A stretch of 31,092 nucleotides of DNA from a virus (IMGVR_UViG_3300030106_005687:1-31092), one strand, 5' to 3'. Positions 22,949 to 31,092 are shown, numbered from the stretch's first letter. The notes: generated by a model not told the origin, from the sequence alone. Translations and numbers: made by a program.

Positions 22949-24739
22949 TTATTCCCCTAAAGGAGTAACCTTAGTAAGACTATCCTCAGCATCTCCTATA
23001 AATTCACGAGCTAGTCTTTTCGCTCTGTCTTCAAGATCTTTTAACTCACTAGCATTAGCAGGATCTTCAGGATCAAATGGTGCTTGCATAGATGCAGATT
23101 TACTTCTTGCGTATGAAGAAAGTAATTTGGTGTAAATACTACTTACAGTGTCTGCATAAAGTTTTACTTTACGCGCCGTTGCTTTCTCTCCCAACTCTTG
23201 TCTAGCAATTTTATTCGCTTCAGCTTTAAATTTATTTGCTGCTTTTTGAGTTTCTTGAGTTAGTTCAGCACTGACTAAATTTGAAGCTACGGTATATTTA
23301 GTTTTTTGATTGTTAGCTTTAGTAGTTTGTATTTGGTCTTCTACTTTTTCAATTTGATTTTCAATTTTATTTACTGCGCTTCTAGTTCGAGCATTATTTT
23401 GTTTAGTGGTTAAATCTTTAAGTTCAGCTTTTTTAAAGTTAAGTTTCTCAGTATTGTCTTTAATTTTTTCTAATCCGTTTATAATAGTTGGAGTAGCTGC
23501 TTTAGCTCCTTTGGTTATGGCATTAAGAATACCGCCCGGTGTAGAACCTATCTCACCTGCTGCCACTAATAGAGCTTCATATCCTAATTTTGTCTTTAAT
23601 CCTTTTAAACCTTTCATGGATTCATTAATAAGGTCTACACGGTTTTTAGTTTCATCTCCGTACAAGCGTTGATCTTCTGCTATTCTTGCTTCAATTAATG
23701 TGTTAGGATCTGCTTTTAACAAGTCTTGTTTTTTCTTACTTAAAGTAGGTATAATCGTTTGTTCGGTAGTAGGAAAAACACCTTCTAATTTTGTTACATT
23801 CTCTTTAAACACTGTACCCGGATCTGAGTAAGCATTTGATGTAATCTCTGGAATAGTTTCAGATTCTATTTTTTTAACAGTTGGCTCTGCGTCAGATGAT
23901 GATGATGGTGGTGGGAGTGCTACTTTTTTAGTTTGTTCTTGTCCTTCTCTAAAAGCGTCACCTAAATTAAAATTTAAGAGAGGTGTTTTTTTTGTTTCTG
24001 TTTCTGTAACTTGGTTTATTTGTCGAGGAGCTACAGGAGTTTGTGAAGAATCTATTCCTGTCATAGCTTTTTCAAGATTAGCTAAATAATTTTGTTTCAT
24101 CTGAGTATCTTTAGCACGATCAAAGCCGATGCCCGGCGCCATCCTATAAGGATTTTCATCTAGAAATCTTTGTGTTAAAGCATGAGCAGGATTATCTACT
24201 TGCTCATAATAAGATCGTTGTCCGGGAATTGATTTATATCTTTTTATTTTTTCTGGAAAAGGATTTCGTCCACTTCTTAACAAAGTTTCTACTCTGGTTC
24301 TTTCATCTTTATTAAGATCTTCAAGAATTTGTTGTAAATTTACAAAGCCAGTGCTTTGAAATGCAACTATACCTCCACCTTTACCTGCAGGAGGTTTGCC
24401 CCCAATAGTAGCCATTTGATTTTGTGCTGCTAAGTTTCTAACAGCAGGCTGTGACATATCTAAACCCAACCCCTCTTGAGGAGCAGGCGCAGTTAAAGAC
24501 TGCATTACACTAGGAGGCTTAGGGCCAGCACCTTTAATTTTCTCTGCCGTGTTTTTTCTAGCTTGTAACTCTCCAGCTAACAATAAATACTTTTTACTTC
24601 CTACATCTTGTGGACGTTTAAGAGTTATCTCTCGTAACATATTTTTTAAAAACGGTATTCCTTTTGGCCCTTGCGGTATAGCTTTTTTAATTAACGCATC
24701 GAGCTTTGCGATGTTAGGATCAGATATTGTAAGTGCCAT
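22949..24739 (-). CDS. probable internal virion protein with GGGIVAF segment, 596 aa
   Basis: The ATG at 24739 follows AGGGTAAACACT. Early residues suggest a short helical domain (MALTISDPNIAKLDALIKKA). Then come Pro/Gly-rich linkers, the segment GKGGGIVAFQSTGF (about residues 122-136), a Pro/Ser-rich middle, and long Lys/Glu-rich helices in the C-terminal half (KAELKDLTTKQNNARTRS, NKIENQIEKVEDQIQTT). GGGIVAF-type segments are common in marine phage proteins encoded with structural genes. There is no enzymatic motif. It lies directly upstream of the giant gene in the same operon (6-base gap), so the two are probably made together and may both be packaged. Confidence 0.65.
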   Translation of the reverse strand: MALTISDPNIAKLDALIKKAIPQGPKGIPFLKNMLREITLKRPQDVGSKKYLLLAGELQARKNTAEKIKGAGPKPPSVMQSLTAPAPQEGLGLDMSQPAVRNLAAQNQMATIGGKPPAGKGGGIVAFQSTGFVNLQQILEDLNKDERTRVETLLRSGRNPFPEKIKRYKSIPGQRSYYEQVDNPAHALTQRFLDENPYRMAPGIGFDRAKDTQMKQNYLANLEKAMTGIDSSQTPVAPRQINQVTETETKKTPLLNFNLGDAFREGQEQTKKVALPPPSSSSDAEPTVKKIESETIPEITSNAYSDPGTVFKENVTKLEGVFPTTEQTIIPTLSKKKQDLLKADPNTLIEARIAEDQRLYGDETKNRVDLINESMKGLKGLKTKLGYEALLVAAGEIGSTPGGILNAITKGAKAATPTIINGLEKIKDNTEKLNFKKAELKDLTTKQNNARTRSAVNKIENQIEKVEDQIQTTKANNQKTKYTVASNLVSAELTQETQKAANKFKAEANKIARQELGEKATARKVKLYADTVSSIYTKLLSSYARSKSASMQAPFDPEDPANASELKDLEDRAKRLAREFIGDAEDSLTKVTPLGE

Positions 24740-24744
24740 AGTGT

Positions 24745-26007
24745 TTACCCTAATAATTTACTAAGTGCTAGTCCAGACAAACCTAAACTGGCTACTTGAC
24801 TAGCAGGTGCAACAGGTTGTTGATAGATAGCTCGTCCTCCAGTTTGTGCAAGATTAGATGATCCTCTAAGAAGATCAGACATAAATCCTAAACGTGTATA
24901 AGGATCAGCTTGTTGTGCTTGAAAATCTCCATACGCCATATCTAACATAGCTTGTCGTTCTGCTTGACGTTGCGCGGCCATTTGATTTTGAAACTGGATG
25001 TTTGCTATTTGCGTTTGAGCTTGACGGCCAGCTAAATCTCCTAACACTGCGGCTGATTGTGTAGCTGCTTGTGTTCCTTTTAATCCTAACTCAGCCCCAA
25101 ACTGTTGATTAGCTTGATTAGCTAAAGCTGCTTGAAGAGCTTGATTTGCTCCTAGCCCTTGCGTTTGTAAAGATGCTGCAAGATTTTGTACTCTAGCTTG
25201 TTGCTCAGCATCTAAATTTGCAAGTGCTGTTTTTAAACCGATGTCAGCGCCAAGAGCCTGTACTCCCAATTTAGCAGCACGATCTCTTTCAAACTGTGCT
25301 TGTGCTGATTCATAAGCAGATTGTAATCCTTGTGCTTGGATGTCTCCAAGCTGACTAGCTAATGCAGCTTCTCGTTCTCCTTGAAGTAGAGCTTGCCTTG
25401 CTCCTCCATAAGTTCCTTGTCTAGCAGATGCTAGGTTTGTAGAAAGTTGAGTTCGTTTAGCATCATCTATTGCAGCTAACTTTTGACGGTCTACAACTTC
25501 TTGCATAAACGGAGAACCGTATTTAATTACTTCTTCACTACTAAATTCCGGTGCTACAAGATTAGGATTATAAGTAGTCTGTGCGCCTTGCATACCATAT
25601 TGTGTAAGTTGTGGCGCACTAACCGCAGTTGAAGTTGGATCATATTGAGAACCTGTTAGCGATTGTAGTCCAGCAGTTTGAGCAAGACTTGCTCCTGCAT
25701 CAAAGCCTCCGGGTGTTTGTAAATTTTGTGCGGCAAGCCTAGCTTCTTGTTGTGCAACAGTTGGCCCAGCAATTCGTTCTCCTCCATATACTTGATAAGG
25801 AGATTTTTCTACATCAGAAAGTGCTGCTGCTTTCCCCAGCACATCTGCCATGTATGGTTCAGCATATTCTGGAATAGTAACTTGACTTACTTGAGTAGGT
25901 TGACCTCCACCAGACCCACCTTCTAAAGTCATAGGTCGATTGCCCGGCCCGCCTCGTTTTACAAATGCCCTTTCGGGTAACATTTCATTCCATGCGTCGT
26001 TTCTCAT
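24745..26007 (-). CDS. probable internal virion protein, Ala/Gln-rich helical, 420 aa
   Basis: Start overlaps the upstream stop (ATGA) with GAGGTAAAAAT as ribosome site. After a Gly-rich N-terminus (GGPGNRPMTLEGGSGGG), VTIPEYAEPYMADVLGKA and GSPFMQEVVDRQKLAAIDDA look like repeated segments of phage virion proteins. The remaining half is Ala/Gln-rich helix (LANLDAEQQARVQNLAASLQ) with a Gly/Ala-rich end. The pattern YM..V.D.QK...AI.D... with a following GTYGGARQAL stretch is one I associate with marine phage structural proteins. No enzyme motif is seen. Probable ejected or internal structural component. Confidence 0.6.
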   Translation of the reverse strand: MRNDAWNEMLPERAFVKRGGPGNRPMTLEGGSGGGQPTQVSQVTIPEYAEPYMADVLGKAAALSDVEKSPYQVYGGERIAGPTVAQQEARLAAQNLQTPGGFDAGASLAQTAGLQSLTGSQYDPTSTAVSAPQLTQYGMQGAQTTYNPNLVAPEFSSEEVIKYGSPFMQEVVDRQKLAAIDDAKRTQLSTNLASARQGTYGGARQALLQGEREAALASQLGDIQAQGLQSAYESAQAQFERDRAAKLGVQALGADIGLKTALANLDAEQQARVQNLAASLQTQGLGANQALQAALANQANQQFGAELGLKGTQAATQSAAVLGDLAGRQAQTQIANIQFQNQMAAQRQAERQAMLDMAYGDFQAQQADPYTRLGFMSDLLRGSSNLAQTGGRAIYQQPVAPASQVASLGLSGLALSKLLG

Positions 26008-26417
26008 ATTTTTACCTCAACAATTTTATAACGCTCTTTAGCATCAGCTATTTGTGTCCAAAACCTTGCCATAGATTCTCTTACGGCTCCTTGAACTTTT
26101 GTTGCTCCAAAACTTTTTACTAACGTTTTTAATTTATTAAAAGATTCTTTATTAACTATTCCTTTACCGCCCATAGAAATTACAAACGCTACCCTATCAT
26201 TAGGTAGATTATAAATATTGACGGCTGCTGCGCCTTTTATTAATTTATCTTCACTAACAGCAACTATCAACATCCATTCTCCTTTTGTAATATATACCTT
26301 AGTTTGTTCAACAGTATAATCACCTTCACAAAACGCTAGTCCATCTTTTAAAAACTTTTCTACATCAGGCCACACAGTATGGATTAAAGAAAATGGAACA
26401 ACCTCAACAGAATTCAT
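26004..26417 (-). CDS. GNAT-like phage protein encoded among structural genes, 137 aa
   Basis: Start overlaps the previous stop (TAATG). The order of elements fits a small GNAT-type fold: VWPDVEKFLKDGLAF, GDYTVEQTKVYITKGEW, MLIVAVSEDKLIKGAAAVNIY, RVAFVISMGGKG, a helix FNKLKTLVKSFGATKV, and a closing segment ARFWTQIADAKERYKIVEV. The classical Q/R-xx-G-x-G/A acetyl-CoA loop is not clear, so activity is uncertain. Similar small proteins sit among virion genes of many phages, some annotated as acetyltransferases. It may be a structural or assembly protein using the fold. Confidence 0.65.
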   Translation of the reverse strand: MNSVEVVPFSLIHTVWPDVEKFLKDGLAFCEGDYTVEQTKVYITKGEWMLIVAVSEDKLIKGAAAVNIYNLPNDRVAFVISMGGKGIVNKESFNKLKTLVKSFGATKVQGAVRESMARFWTQIADAKERYKIVEVKI

Positions 26418-27514
26418 TAAGCTGGCATGATTTTATTTACATTAACGGCGGGCGCTTGTTTTTCTTTACCTGTCCTTTCTTTACGAACCTTATCCATCAT
26501 AGCGTACAATCGCTTTGCTCCTGCATTACTAGAGCCATTCCCTAAATGCGAAACAACGTCTGCAGGTATAACAAACTCTCCGTCTGACAGAGCCGCCTCC
26601 TGTACATTATCTATATTTGCAGGGATAGTATCACTCATGCCATCTCCCATTCCTCTTAAATACGCACCTCTATTATTTAAATTAGCTAATCCACCCATTG
26701 AAAAAAACCGTGGTCTAAAATAACGAAGCTCATCGGTGTCTTCATCTCTTGCACCTGTTCTATAGGCTACGCTCTGAGTGCTGGGATCATAATCGTAATT
26801 TTTTATTTGTCCTGTTTTTTTCTTATATTCATAAGGCTCTTGGTCAAGCATAGGAGTAACAGAAGTTAGTCCATACTTAAATAAATCTCCTCCTGTACCA
26901 ACAAGTTCTCCTGCTTTGTTTTGTGATAACCCTTGAACAAAAGCCTCACGCCCTCCTTGAGTTCCTAAATTAGTAAGACCTTCTCCAGCTAGGCTAAAAT
27001 TTTGCCCTGTTGTTTGAATGGTAGGGCTTATAACATCAGGATTAATACTAGGAGGCACTGCAGCTTCAGCAGCTTTTGTCACACCGTCTACAGTTGTTGC
27101 TTTTACAGCCTCCCTACCCGGTGTTATTCCGCTGGGTGTAGCAGCAGCACCTGATGCAGTTAATCCTGCTCCAAGCCCTCCTCCACCATATGCTCCAAGC
27201 CCTGCAGTTACGCCTTTTTGTAGATCGTCTGTTACTAATGCAGTTCCTCCTCCAACAATAGCTCCTGCCATCATAGGATTAATCACCCCTTGTGATCCTA
27301 TAACTAAAGCAGCGCCAGCTAACGTAGGAAGAATGTCGTCAAGAAACCCAGCTTCAGGAAGTCCTGTTGAAGGATTAATACTTAGACTTCTATTATATTT
27401 TTGAGCTAAAGTTTGCAATCCTCCTACTTCAGAGGGAGTCATATGAACGAGCATTGAATCATTACCACGTCCTTGAGATTGTATTGCTTTAGCTAACGGT
27501 TGCATATTATTCAT
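26417..27514 (-). CDS. probable virion structural protein, 365 aa
   Basis: The ATG at 27514 lies 3 bases after the upstream stop. The first half is Gly/Ala-rich and hydrophobic (ILPTLAGAALVIGSQG, AGAIVGGGTALV), as in internal virion proteins that contact membranes. The C-terminal part holds MGDGMSDTIPANID and AALSDGEFVIPADVVSHLGN followed by AGAKRLYAMMDKVRKERTG. This LS-x-GE-(F/Y)-VIPA-DVV-x-x-LGNG motif with a following AG-x-x-LYxMM helix is common in phage virion-region proteins. Exact position in the particle is unknown. Confidence 0.7.
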   Translation of the reverse strand: MNNMQPLAKAIQSQGRGNDSMLVHMTPSEVGGLQTLAQKYNRSLSINPSTGLPEAGFLDDILPTLAGAALVIGSQGVINPMMAGAIVGGGTALVTDDLQKGVTAGLGAYGGGGLGAGLTASGAAATPSGITPGREAVKATTVDGVTKAAEAAVPPSINPDVISPTIQTTGQNFSLAGEGLTNLGTQGGREAFVQGLSQNKAGELVGTGGDLFKYGLTSVTPMLDQEPYEYKKKTGQIKNYDYDPSTQSVAYRTGARDEDTDELRYFRPRFFSMGGLANLNNRGAYLRGMGDGMSDTIPANIDNVQEAALSDGEFVIPADVVSHLGNGSSNAGAKRLYAMMDKVRKERTGKEKQAPAVNVNKIMPA

Positions 27515-27517
27515 ATT

Positions 27518-27817
27518 TTATCCAATAGTAACTGTTACACTACCTAAAGATGTTGTTGCACTAAGACCAGCTACGCCTACATCTTGCGGTAATAATATTT
27601 TAACGTTTCTTCCGTCTCTATACAAACTAAAAGGCGGTAATCCTACAGGTGCTTCTGGTAAATCTGTTAATGTTAATCCTTCTAGGTGCAAAGGATTTTG
27701 TGAATCCAAATGCGTAAAGTATATATTTAATACTCTAACTAATTGATCTAAATAATTTCTGTCGTATTCTTGTGGCGCTAAAGGAAGTGGAGGCGCACGA
27801 AATGACCTCATTGTCAT
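27518..27817 (-). CDS. small virion-region protein, 99 aa
   Basis: Start overlaps the previous stop (TAATG) with GGGAGAAGATA upstream. The N-terminus PPLPLAPQEYDRNYLDQLVRV followed by LNIYFTHLDSQNPLH matches a small protein type found beside structural genes in many marine phages (proline leader, then an EYD-x-x-YL-x-QL-x-R-x-L helix). The remainder looks like short beta strands and ends GLSATTSLGSVTVTIG. No enzyme motif. Function unknown; probably a minor virion or assembly factor. Confidence 0.6.
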   Translation of the reverse strand: MTMRSFRAPPLPLAPQEYDRNYLDQLVRVLNIYFTHLDSQNPLHLEGLTLTDLPEAPVGLPPFSLYRDGRNVKILLPQDVGVAGLSATTSLGSVTVTIG

Positions 27818-29688
27818 TATCTTCTCCCATCAGGACGACCGTCTAATCTAGGAGAACCTAACTTCCATGTTGTGCCAAGAGTGTCAGATGTAATTTTAAA
27901 CCCCATCTGTCTTGCTCTTGCTCTTAAAAATACTTGTTCAGTATATACATTTACATCTGTTTCTATTACATTTTTATCATTCTCTACACTATACGTGCTA
28001 CCCGGAAAGTTTCTAGGTTTTACTGTCATCTTAACTTTAGGCTCATTAGCATTAGAACCTGTAAAACTTACATCGGGGATAATTCTATTAACTAAAGTAA
28101 ACTTATCTCCATCTCCAATATCAAAGTCAGATGAAGTTATAAATGATGTCATAGCTGAACCATCTGCATCATTACCTATTTCGTGGTTAAACAAAGTATC
28201 TTCTCCAACAGCTTGTGGATTATTTCGTAAGTTAGCGTCTAACCAAGCACTTCTATCCAACGATCCATAAAACCATAAATTATCTTGATAGTTATAAACT
28301 ACGTAAGAATCATTTTTAGTGCTATTAGCAGAAGGATAAAACCACCACACTTCACTTTGAGATTCTATAGTGCCTGCATATACATATGCTAGAGCATCAA
28401 AGTTAATATTATTAAATACAAAGTCTCTAAGTGTGCAAGGAAGCGTAGCAACTTTTCCGTTATAAAGATAGAACTTATCTGCTCCCATCCAATAAACAAC
28501 ATTACTTGCCCCTGCTACGCATCTAGGACTGGCAACAGAAATATTAGTTTCTAACTCTTGAAGACCAAAAACATCTGTTGTGCCAAGAAACTGCATTGAA
28601 TGAAGTGACATATCTGTAAAAATTAATATCTCTTGTCTTGTTCTAAACGCAGTTATTATTTGTGAACCACTACTAACTCTTATAAACCCTGCACTATTAA
28701 GAGTAGATGGAGTAAAATTCTCAGGCTCATCTTGATTAGCAAAACGAATTAATAAAGGATCAAACGTATCTCCACCAAAAGGTGTCGCCCCAAAAGCAAT
28801 AAGATGCCTATCTACTTGAGACACCATAATCTGGCCCACTTCATCAGGAACATCAGAAGCATTTGAACGGCTTGATAATAAAACTGCCCTAGTTCCTAAC
28901 ACACTTTCTGGGTCTGCGTTGCTGCCTCTCTCCCAATAATAAATAGCTCCTTTACCATCAGTGTTAACATTCATAATTAAATCATTATCAAAATTATCAA
29001 AAAACCAAACAGTTAAAGGATTTATTACAGGTTGTAAAGAACCAGAACCCCAAGTTGATCTACCCCACGTAGATGTATTCCAGCCATATCCAAAAGAAAT
29101 AAACCCACTGCCTGCGGTTATTTCATACGTGCCTACAGTAGCTCCACCACCATTACCACTGTCACTGCTGTTTGCAAGAACTTCCTCCCCACTGGTATTT
29201 TTAGCGGTAAATGAAAATGTGTTGTCATTTATTTTAGTTACTTGATAATTTTGATTTAAAACTGAGGCTGTGATGTTTCCTCCAAGAGTCGCTGCGTCAG
29301 AAAAAGTGACAAAATCTCCAGTTGCTGCCCCATGTGATGCGTCCGTAACAGTAATAGTAGAAGAACCATTACTAGCAGCAAATGTTACATCTCCAGCACT
29401 TGTTGTTGAACGTATTGGTGTAATGTCGTTTAAATTACTAGCAACTTCTATATATACTTTATTGTTTGTACCTATAGCTAAAAAATTGTCTGAAAAAGAA
29501 GTTATCCATCCAAACAAAGCTCTACATGTTCCAGCTATCCTAGATGTGTTAGTTTGCCAACCTTTTATTTTTTCTGGGTATCCTTTTAAAAATCTAACTT
29601 TATCGCACTCATACCACCCGCCTTCGTTAGAATAGTTTGTAACATCTTGATTAATGCCGGGTTTAAATTGAAGTTTTTGAAGTGCCAT
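27817..29688 (-). CDS. probable tail or packaged-DNA stabilisation protein with inserted beta domain, 623 aa
   Basis: The N-terminus (LQFKPGINQDVTNYSNEGGWYECDKVRFLKGYPEKIKG) and the blade-like repeats that follow (FGWITSFSDNFLAIGT, TVWFFDNFDNDLIM, VDRHLIAFGATPF, IITAFRTRQEILIFTD, VYWMGADKFYLYNGK) resemble the beta-propeller protein found in podovirus tails, of the P22 gp10 kind. The C-terminus (FLRARARQMGFKITSDTLGTTWKLGSPRLDGRPDGRR) is a further typical end. Residues about 100-192 (ITVTDASHGAATGDFVTFSDA, YQVTKINDNTFSFTA) form an inserted domain, absent from the minimal fold, with the look of an E1_FCCH-like or adhesion-type beta module. Confidence 0.65.
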   Translation of the reverse strand: MALQKLQFKPGINQDVTNYSNEGGWYECDKVRFLKGYPEKIKGWQTNTSRIAGTCRALFGWITSFSDNFLAIGTNNKVYIEVASNLNDITPIRSTTSAGDVTFAASNGSSTITVTDASHGAATGDFVTFSDAATLGGNITASVLNQNYQVTKINDNTFSFTAKNTSGEEVLANSSDSGNGGGATVGTYEITAGSGFISFGYGWNTSTWGRSTWGSGSLQPVINPLTVWFFDNFDNDLIMNVNTDGKGAIYYWERGSNADPESVLGTRAVLLSSRSNASDVPDEVGQIMVSQVDRHLIAFGATPFGGDTFDPLLIRFANQDEPENFTPSTLNSAGFIRVSSGSQIITAFRTRQEILIFTDMSLHSMQFLGTTDVFGLQELETNISVASPRCVAGASNVVYWMGADKFYLYNGKVATLPCTLRDFVFNNINFDALAYVYAGTIESQSEVWWFYPSANSTKNDSYVVYNYQDNLWFYGSLDRSAWLDANLRNNPQAVGEDTLFNHEIGNDADGSAMTSFITSSDFDIGDGDKFTLVNRIIPDVSFTGSNANEPKVKMTVKPRNFPGSTYSVENDKNVIETDVNVYTEQVFLRARARQMGFKITSDTLGTTWKLGSPRLDGRPDGRR

Positions 29689-29689
29689 A

Positions 29690-29884
29690 TTAATTATTAA
29701 ATGTAATTATTATTTTAAACTTACCTTGTTCTTCTACACACTCAACATCTAAATCTTTTAAATGTTCAACAATATCAAGCACCAGCCACTTTATGTCTTC
29801 TGGTTGGTATTTTCTACCCTCTAATTCTACAGTAATCTTTGCAACTTGTTTGCTACCATCTTTTCTTTGTGTAACGACTCTCAT
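29690..29884 (-). CDS. hypothetical protein, 64 aa
   Basis: The ATG at 29884 is one base after the previous stop (TAATATG) and has no ribosome site, so it relies on translational coupling. The 64 residues suggest strand-helix-strand: a basic strand region (VVTQRKDGSKQVAKITVELEG), a helix (DIKWLVLDIVEHLKDLD) and a final strand (KFKIIITFNN). Function unknown. It lies between the lysin and the tail-protein gene. Confidence 0.6.
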   Translation of the reverse strand: MRVVTQRKDGSKQVAKITVELEGRKYQPEDIKWLVLDIVEHLKDLDVECVEEQGKFKIIITFNN

Positions 29885-29885
29885 A

Positions 29886-30275
29886 TTAATATGACCAGAT
29901 AGTTGGGCGAGGTCTTGTAGGAGAGTTTTTTAAAGTATCTAAATGTAAGAACCTCGCCCCACCTTTCTGATTTACTCCAATCCCTGTAAATTTTAAATCA
30001 AATGCTAATAATAAAAGTATGTAAGCCTCTTCTCTACTTACTAAAATATCTGCCGCTTGTCCTGTAGTATGTGATCCACCCTTACCTTTTTTCTTTGCTT
30101 CTACCGGATGAGTAGGGTCACGAAAACCAGAGCTTATTTTCATAGGTTTACCATAAGCATTTCGCAGTTGGTTTAACCTTGCTATAAACTCTGATTCCAT
30201 TTCACACTTACCTGTATGAGAACAAGTAAATTCTTTTTCAGAAAAATATTTAGATGCTGACCAATCTACACTCAT
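29886..30275 (-). CDS. M15-family peptidoglycan peptidase, likely endolysin, 129 aa
   Basis: Start overlaps the stop of the upstream small gene (TAATG). It has the Peptidase_M15_3-type layout: ASKYFSEKEFTCSHTGKC, then MKISSGFRDPTHP, GGSHTTGQAADI (H69, D76) and RFLHLDTL (H111), giving the zinc ligands His, Asp, His. SGFRDPTHP and GQAADI are the hallmark segments of phage L-Ala-D-Glu or D-Ala-D-Ala type peptidases. There is no signal peptide, so it should wait for the holin. It probably cuts the peptide stems of host peptidoglycan at lysis. Confidence 0.88.
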   Translation of the reverse strand: MSVDWSASKYFSEKEFTCSHTGKCEMESEFIARLNQLRNAYGKPMKISSGFRDPTHPVEAKKKGKGGSHTTGQAADILVSREEAYILLLLAFDLKFTGIGVNQKGGARFLHLDTLKNSPTRPRPTIWSY

Positions 30276-30394
30276 TATTTTTTCTTTCGTTTGAGACTGT
30301 TTTTTATTGTATCTGCTTGTTTTTGATGCATTTTAGATGCTTTTTCAAGCTCTCTGACTAATCTTCTTTTTTGTGCAGTTGTTAATTCACTCAT
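30275..30394 (-). CDS. tiny basic helical protein of the lysis region, 39 aa
   Basis: A 39-codon frame fits exactly between the holin and the lysin: its ATG overlaps the holin stop (ATGA) and its stop overlaps the lysin ATG (TAATG). The sequence, starting MSELTTAQKRRLVRELEK and ending LKRKKK, is a single charged, basic helix with no membrane segment. Small LT-x-x-QK-type proteins at this position are familiar in marine phages, function unknown. It is too short and lacks a lipobox or membrane helix, so a spanin is unlikely. Confidence 0.65.
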   Translation of the reverse strand: MSELTTAQKRRLVRELEKASKMHQKQADTIKNSLKRKKK

Positions 30395-30849
30395 ATTCTT
30401 GGCTCTTTCTTTTCTAGTAACTCATTAATCTCGCTAGATTTTTGTTTACTACCTACGGATGATCCAAAATAATATGCCAAAACCATAGTAGTGGCAGAAT
30501 TTAAAGCACCCAACACGTACACCAAAATATCTTTTGCTCCTGAGTTTATATCGACATCAACAAAAATAATAATTAAGAATAAACCAAAAGACATAGATAC
30601 TGTGCCTAAAGCAAGTATTGGTGTCACAGTTTTATTTAACCAACTGGCATTTTCGCTAGTAGCGATAGCAGTTTCTCGTCTTCTAGCTGAGTCTCTATCA
30701 GCATATTCAGCCTCAAGTTTCGCAAGCTCGCCTTTTTGCTCCATGTCTTTAAGCTCTTGCATAGCTTTGGCACGAGCAGCAGGATCAGGGATTAATCTCT
30801 CAACTAATTTTTCACCTATCGGTAGTAACCCTGTAAGTAGCTGTAGCAT
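30391..30849 (-). CDS. holin, 3TM-type, 152 aa
   Basis: The ATG at 30849 has an ideal AGGAG five bases upstream. The N-terminal 60 residues are amphipathic and charged (AAPD-like region PDPAARAKAMQELKDMEQ, then AEYADRDSARRRETA). Two strong membrane helices follow at about 73-97 (TVTPILALGTVSMSFGLFLI) and 108-130 (ILVYVLGALNSATTMVLAYY), then the FGSSVGSKQKS turn and a charged tail. This fits the phage holin-of-3TMs family, whose N-terminal helix counts as the third. It permeabilises the inner membrane so that the adjacent M15 lysin reaches the cell wall. Confidence 0.8.
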   Translation of the reverse strand: MLQLLTGLLPIGEKLVERLIPDPAARAKAMQELKDMEQKGELAKLEAEYADRDSARRRETAIATSENASWLNKTVTPILALGTVSMSFGLFLIIIFVDVDINSGAKDILVYVLGALNSATTMVLAYYFGSSVGSKQKSSEINELLEKKEPRI

Positions 30850-30858
30850 CTTTAACTC

Positions 30859-31050
30859 CTATGATTTGTAAAACTTTTTCATCAAGGTGCAACCACCTTC
30901 TTTTGTCTCTCGTATGACCCATGTAAAAGCATCATACCCATTCTGACATTGATAAACACACTTACCATTTTCGTACCAACTTAATCTACAGTAATACTCC
31001 TCTATATGTGACTCTGTTAGTGTTGTTAACATAAAAAATATGCTAATCAT
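30859..31050 (-). CDS. small cysteine-rich protein with hydrophobic N-terminus, 63 aa
   Basis: The ATG at 31050 follows AAGAGGCAAGCAA, and the stop TAG runs into the AGGAG of the holin gene. The first 11 residues are hydrophobic (MISIFFMLTTL), and four cysteines (C21, C31, C35, C54) could form disulphides outside the cytoplasm. The hydrophobic stretch is short for a normal signal peptide. Small proteins of this kind beside lysis genes are common in phages; the function is unknown. Confidence 0.6.
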   Translation of the reverse strand: MISIFFMLTTLTESHIEEYYCRLSWYENGKCVYQCQNGYDAFTWVIRETKEGGCTLMKKFYKS

Positions 31051-31092
31051 TTGCTTGCCTCTTGAATCATGTCGATTAAAAAGTAAATCATA
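31047..31092 (-). CDS. possible end of an upstream gene, cut by the window edge
   Basis: On the minus strand, codons from the window edge read MIYFLIDMIQEASK and stop at TGA 31049-31047, overlapping the next ATG (ATGA) like other junctions in this operon. Only 14 to 15 codons are visible, so whether the ATG at 31091 is a start or an internal Met cannot be told. The call rests on the overlap alone. Confidence 0.3.
   Translation of the reverse strand, partial: MIYFLIDMIQEASK

Noticed and set aside
26004-26417. Calling this protein an active acetyltransferase
   Set aside because: No clear acetyl-CoA loop is seen, so only the GNAT-like fold resemblance is kept.
30275-30394. Spanin
   Set aside because: There is no lipobox, signal peptide or membrane helix.

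Overview
The window is a gene-dense, AT-rich stretch of a tailed double-stranded DNA bacteriophage genome. Genes overlap by ATGA, GTGA or TAATG junctions almost throughout, and no gap exceeds about 100 bases. There are no tRNA or rRNA genes, no CRISPR array, no transposase and no integrase. The mix of genes (family A DNA polymerase, VRR-NUC, DUF3310, primase/DUF927 protein, M15 lysin, large internal virion proteins carrying GGGIVAF-type segments) resembles lytic marine podovirus-like phages of Alphaproteobacteria. That host and morphology assignment is inference, because terminase, portal and capsid genes lie outside the window.

Rightward arm (1-14205, plus strand). Positions 1-2859 hold small early-type genes: mostly unknown proteins, three probable winged-helix DNA-binding proteins, a small membrane protein and a GTG-started twin-CxxC protein of 46 residues. 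Next come a GT-A glycosyltransferase, DUF3310, a VRR-NUC nuclease, DNA polymerase A with a proofreading domain, an HExxH protein, a Cas4/AddB-like PD-(D/E)XK nuclease with a likely Fe-S cysteine set, and a SNF2-type helicase. Then follow a coiled-coil protein, a four-cysteine protein, an acidic-tailed ssDNA-binding-like protein, an HTH protein, and a 952-residue primase/DUF927 helicase. The arm ends in a 59-residue gene (14026-14205) whose 3' end overlaps, antisense, the end of the leftward arm.

Leftward arm (31092-14168, minus strand). In transcription order it holds a possible lysis region (small cysteine-rich protein, holin, 39-residue basic protein, M15 peptidase), a small unknown protein, a probable DNA-stabilisation/tail protein with an inserted beta domain, a small structural protein, a virion protein, a GNAT-like protein, two internal virion-type proteins and a giant 2924-residue protein. 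The giant protein looks like a polyvalent protein injected with the DNA. It has a Gly/Ala-rich N-terminal region, about 900 residues of Lys/Glu-rich helix, an HELVGH zincin-like domain and a C-terminal LPD38-like region.

The two arms converge at about 14.06-14.2 kb. A good rho-independent terminator for leftward transcription (14056-14083) sits inside the coding sequence of the small rightward gene. Within the giant gene, three independent in-frame tandem duplications (60, 51 and 21 bp) cluster in about 340 bp. The strongest leads are the giant protein and its duplication hotspot, the overlooked gene at the convergence, and a short peptide module shared across the boundary of the two putative ssDNA-binding genes.
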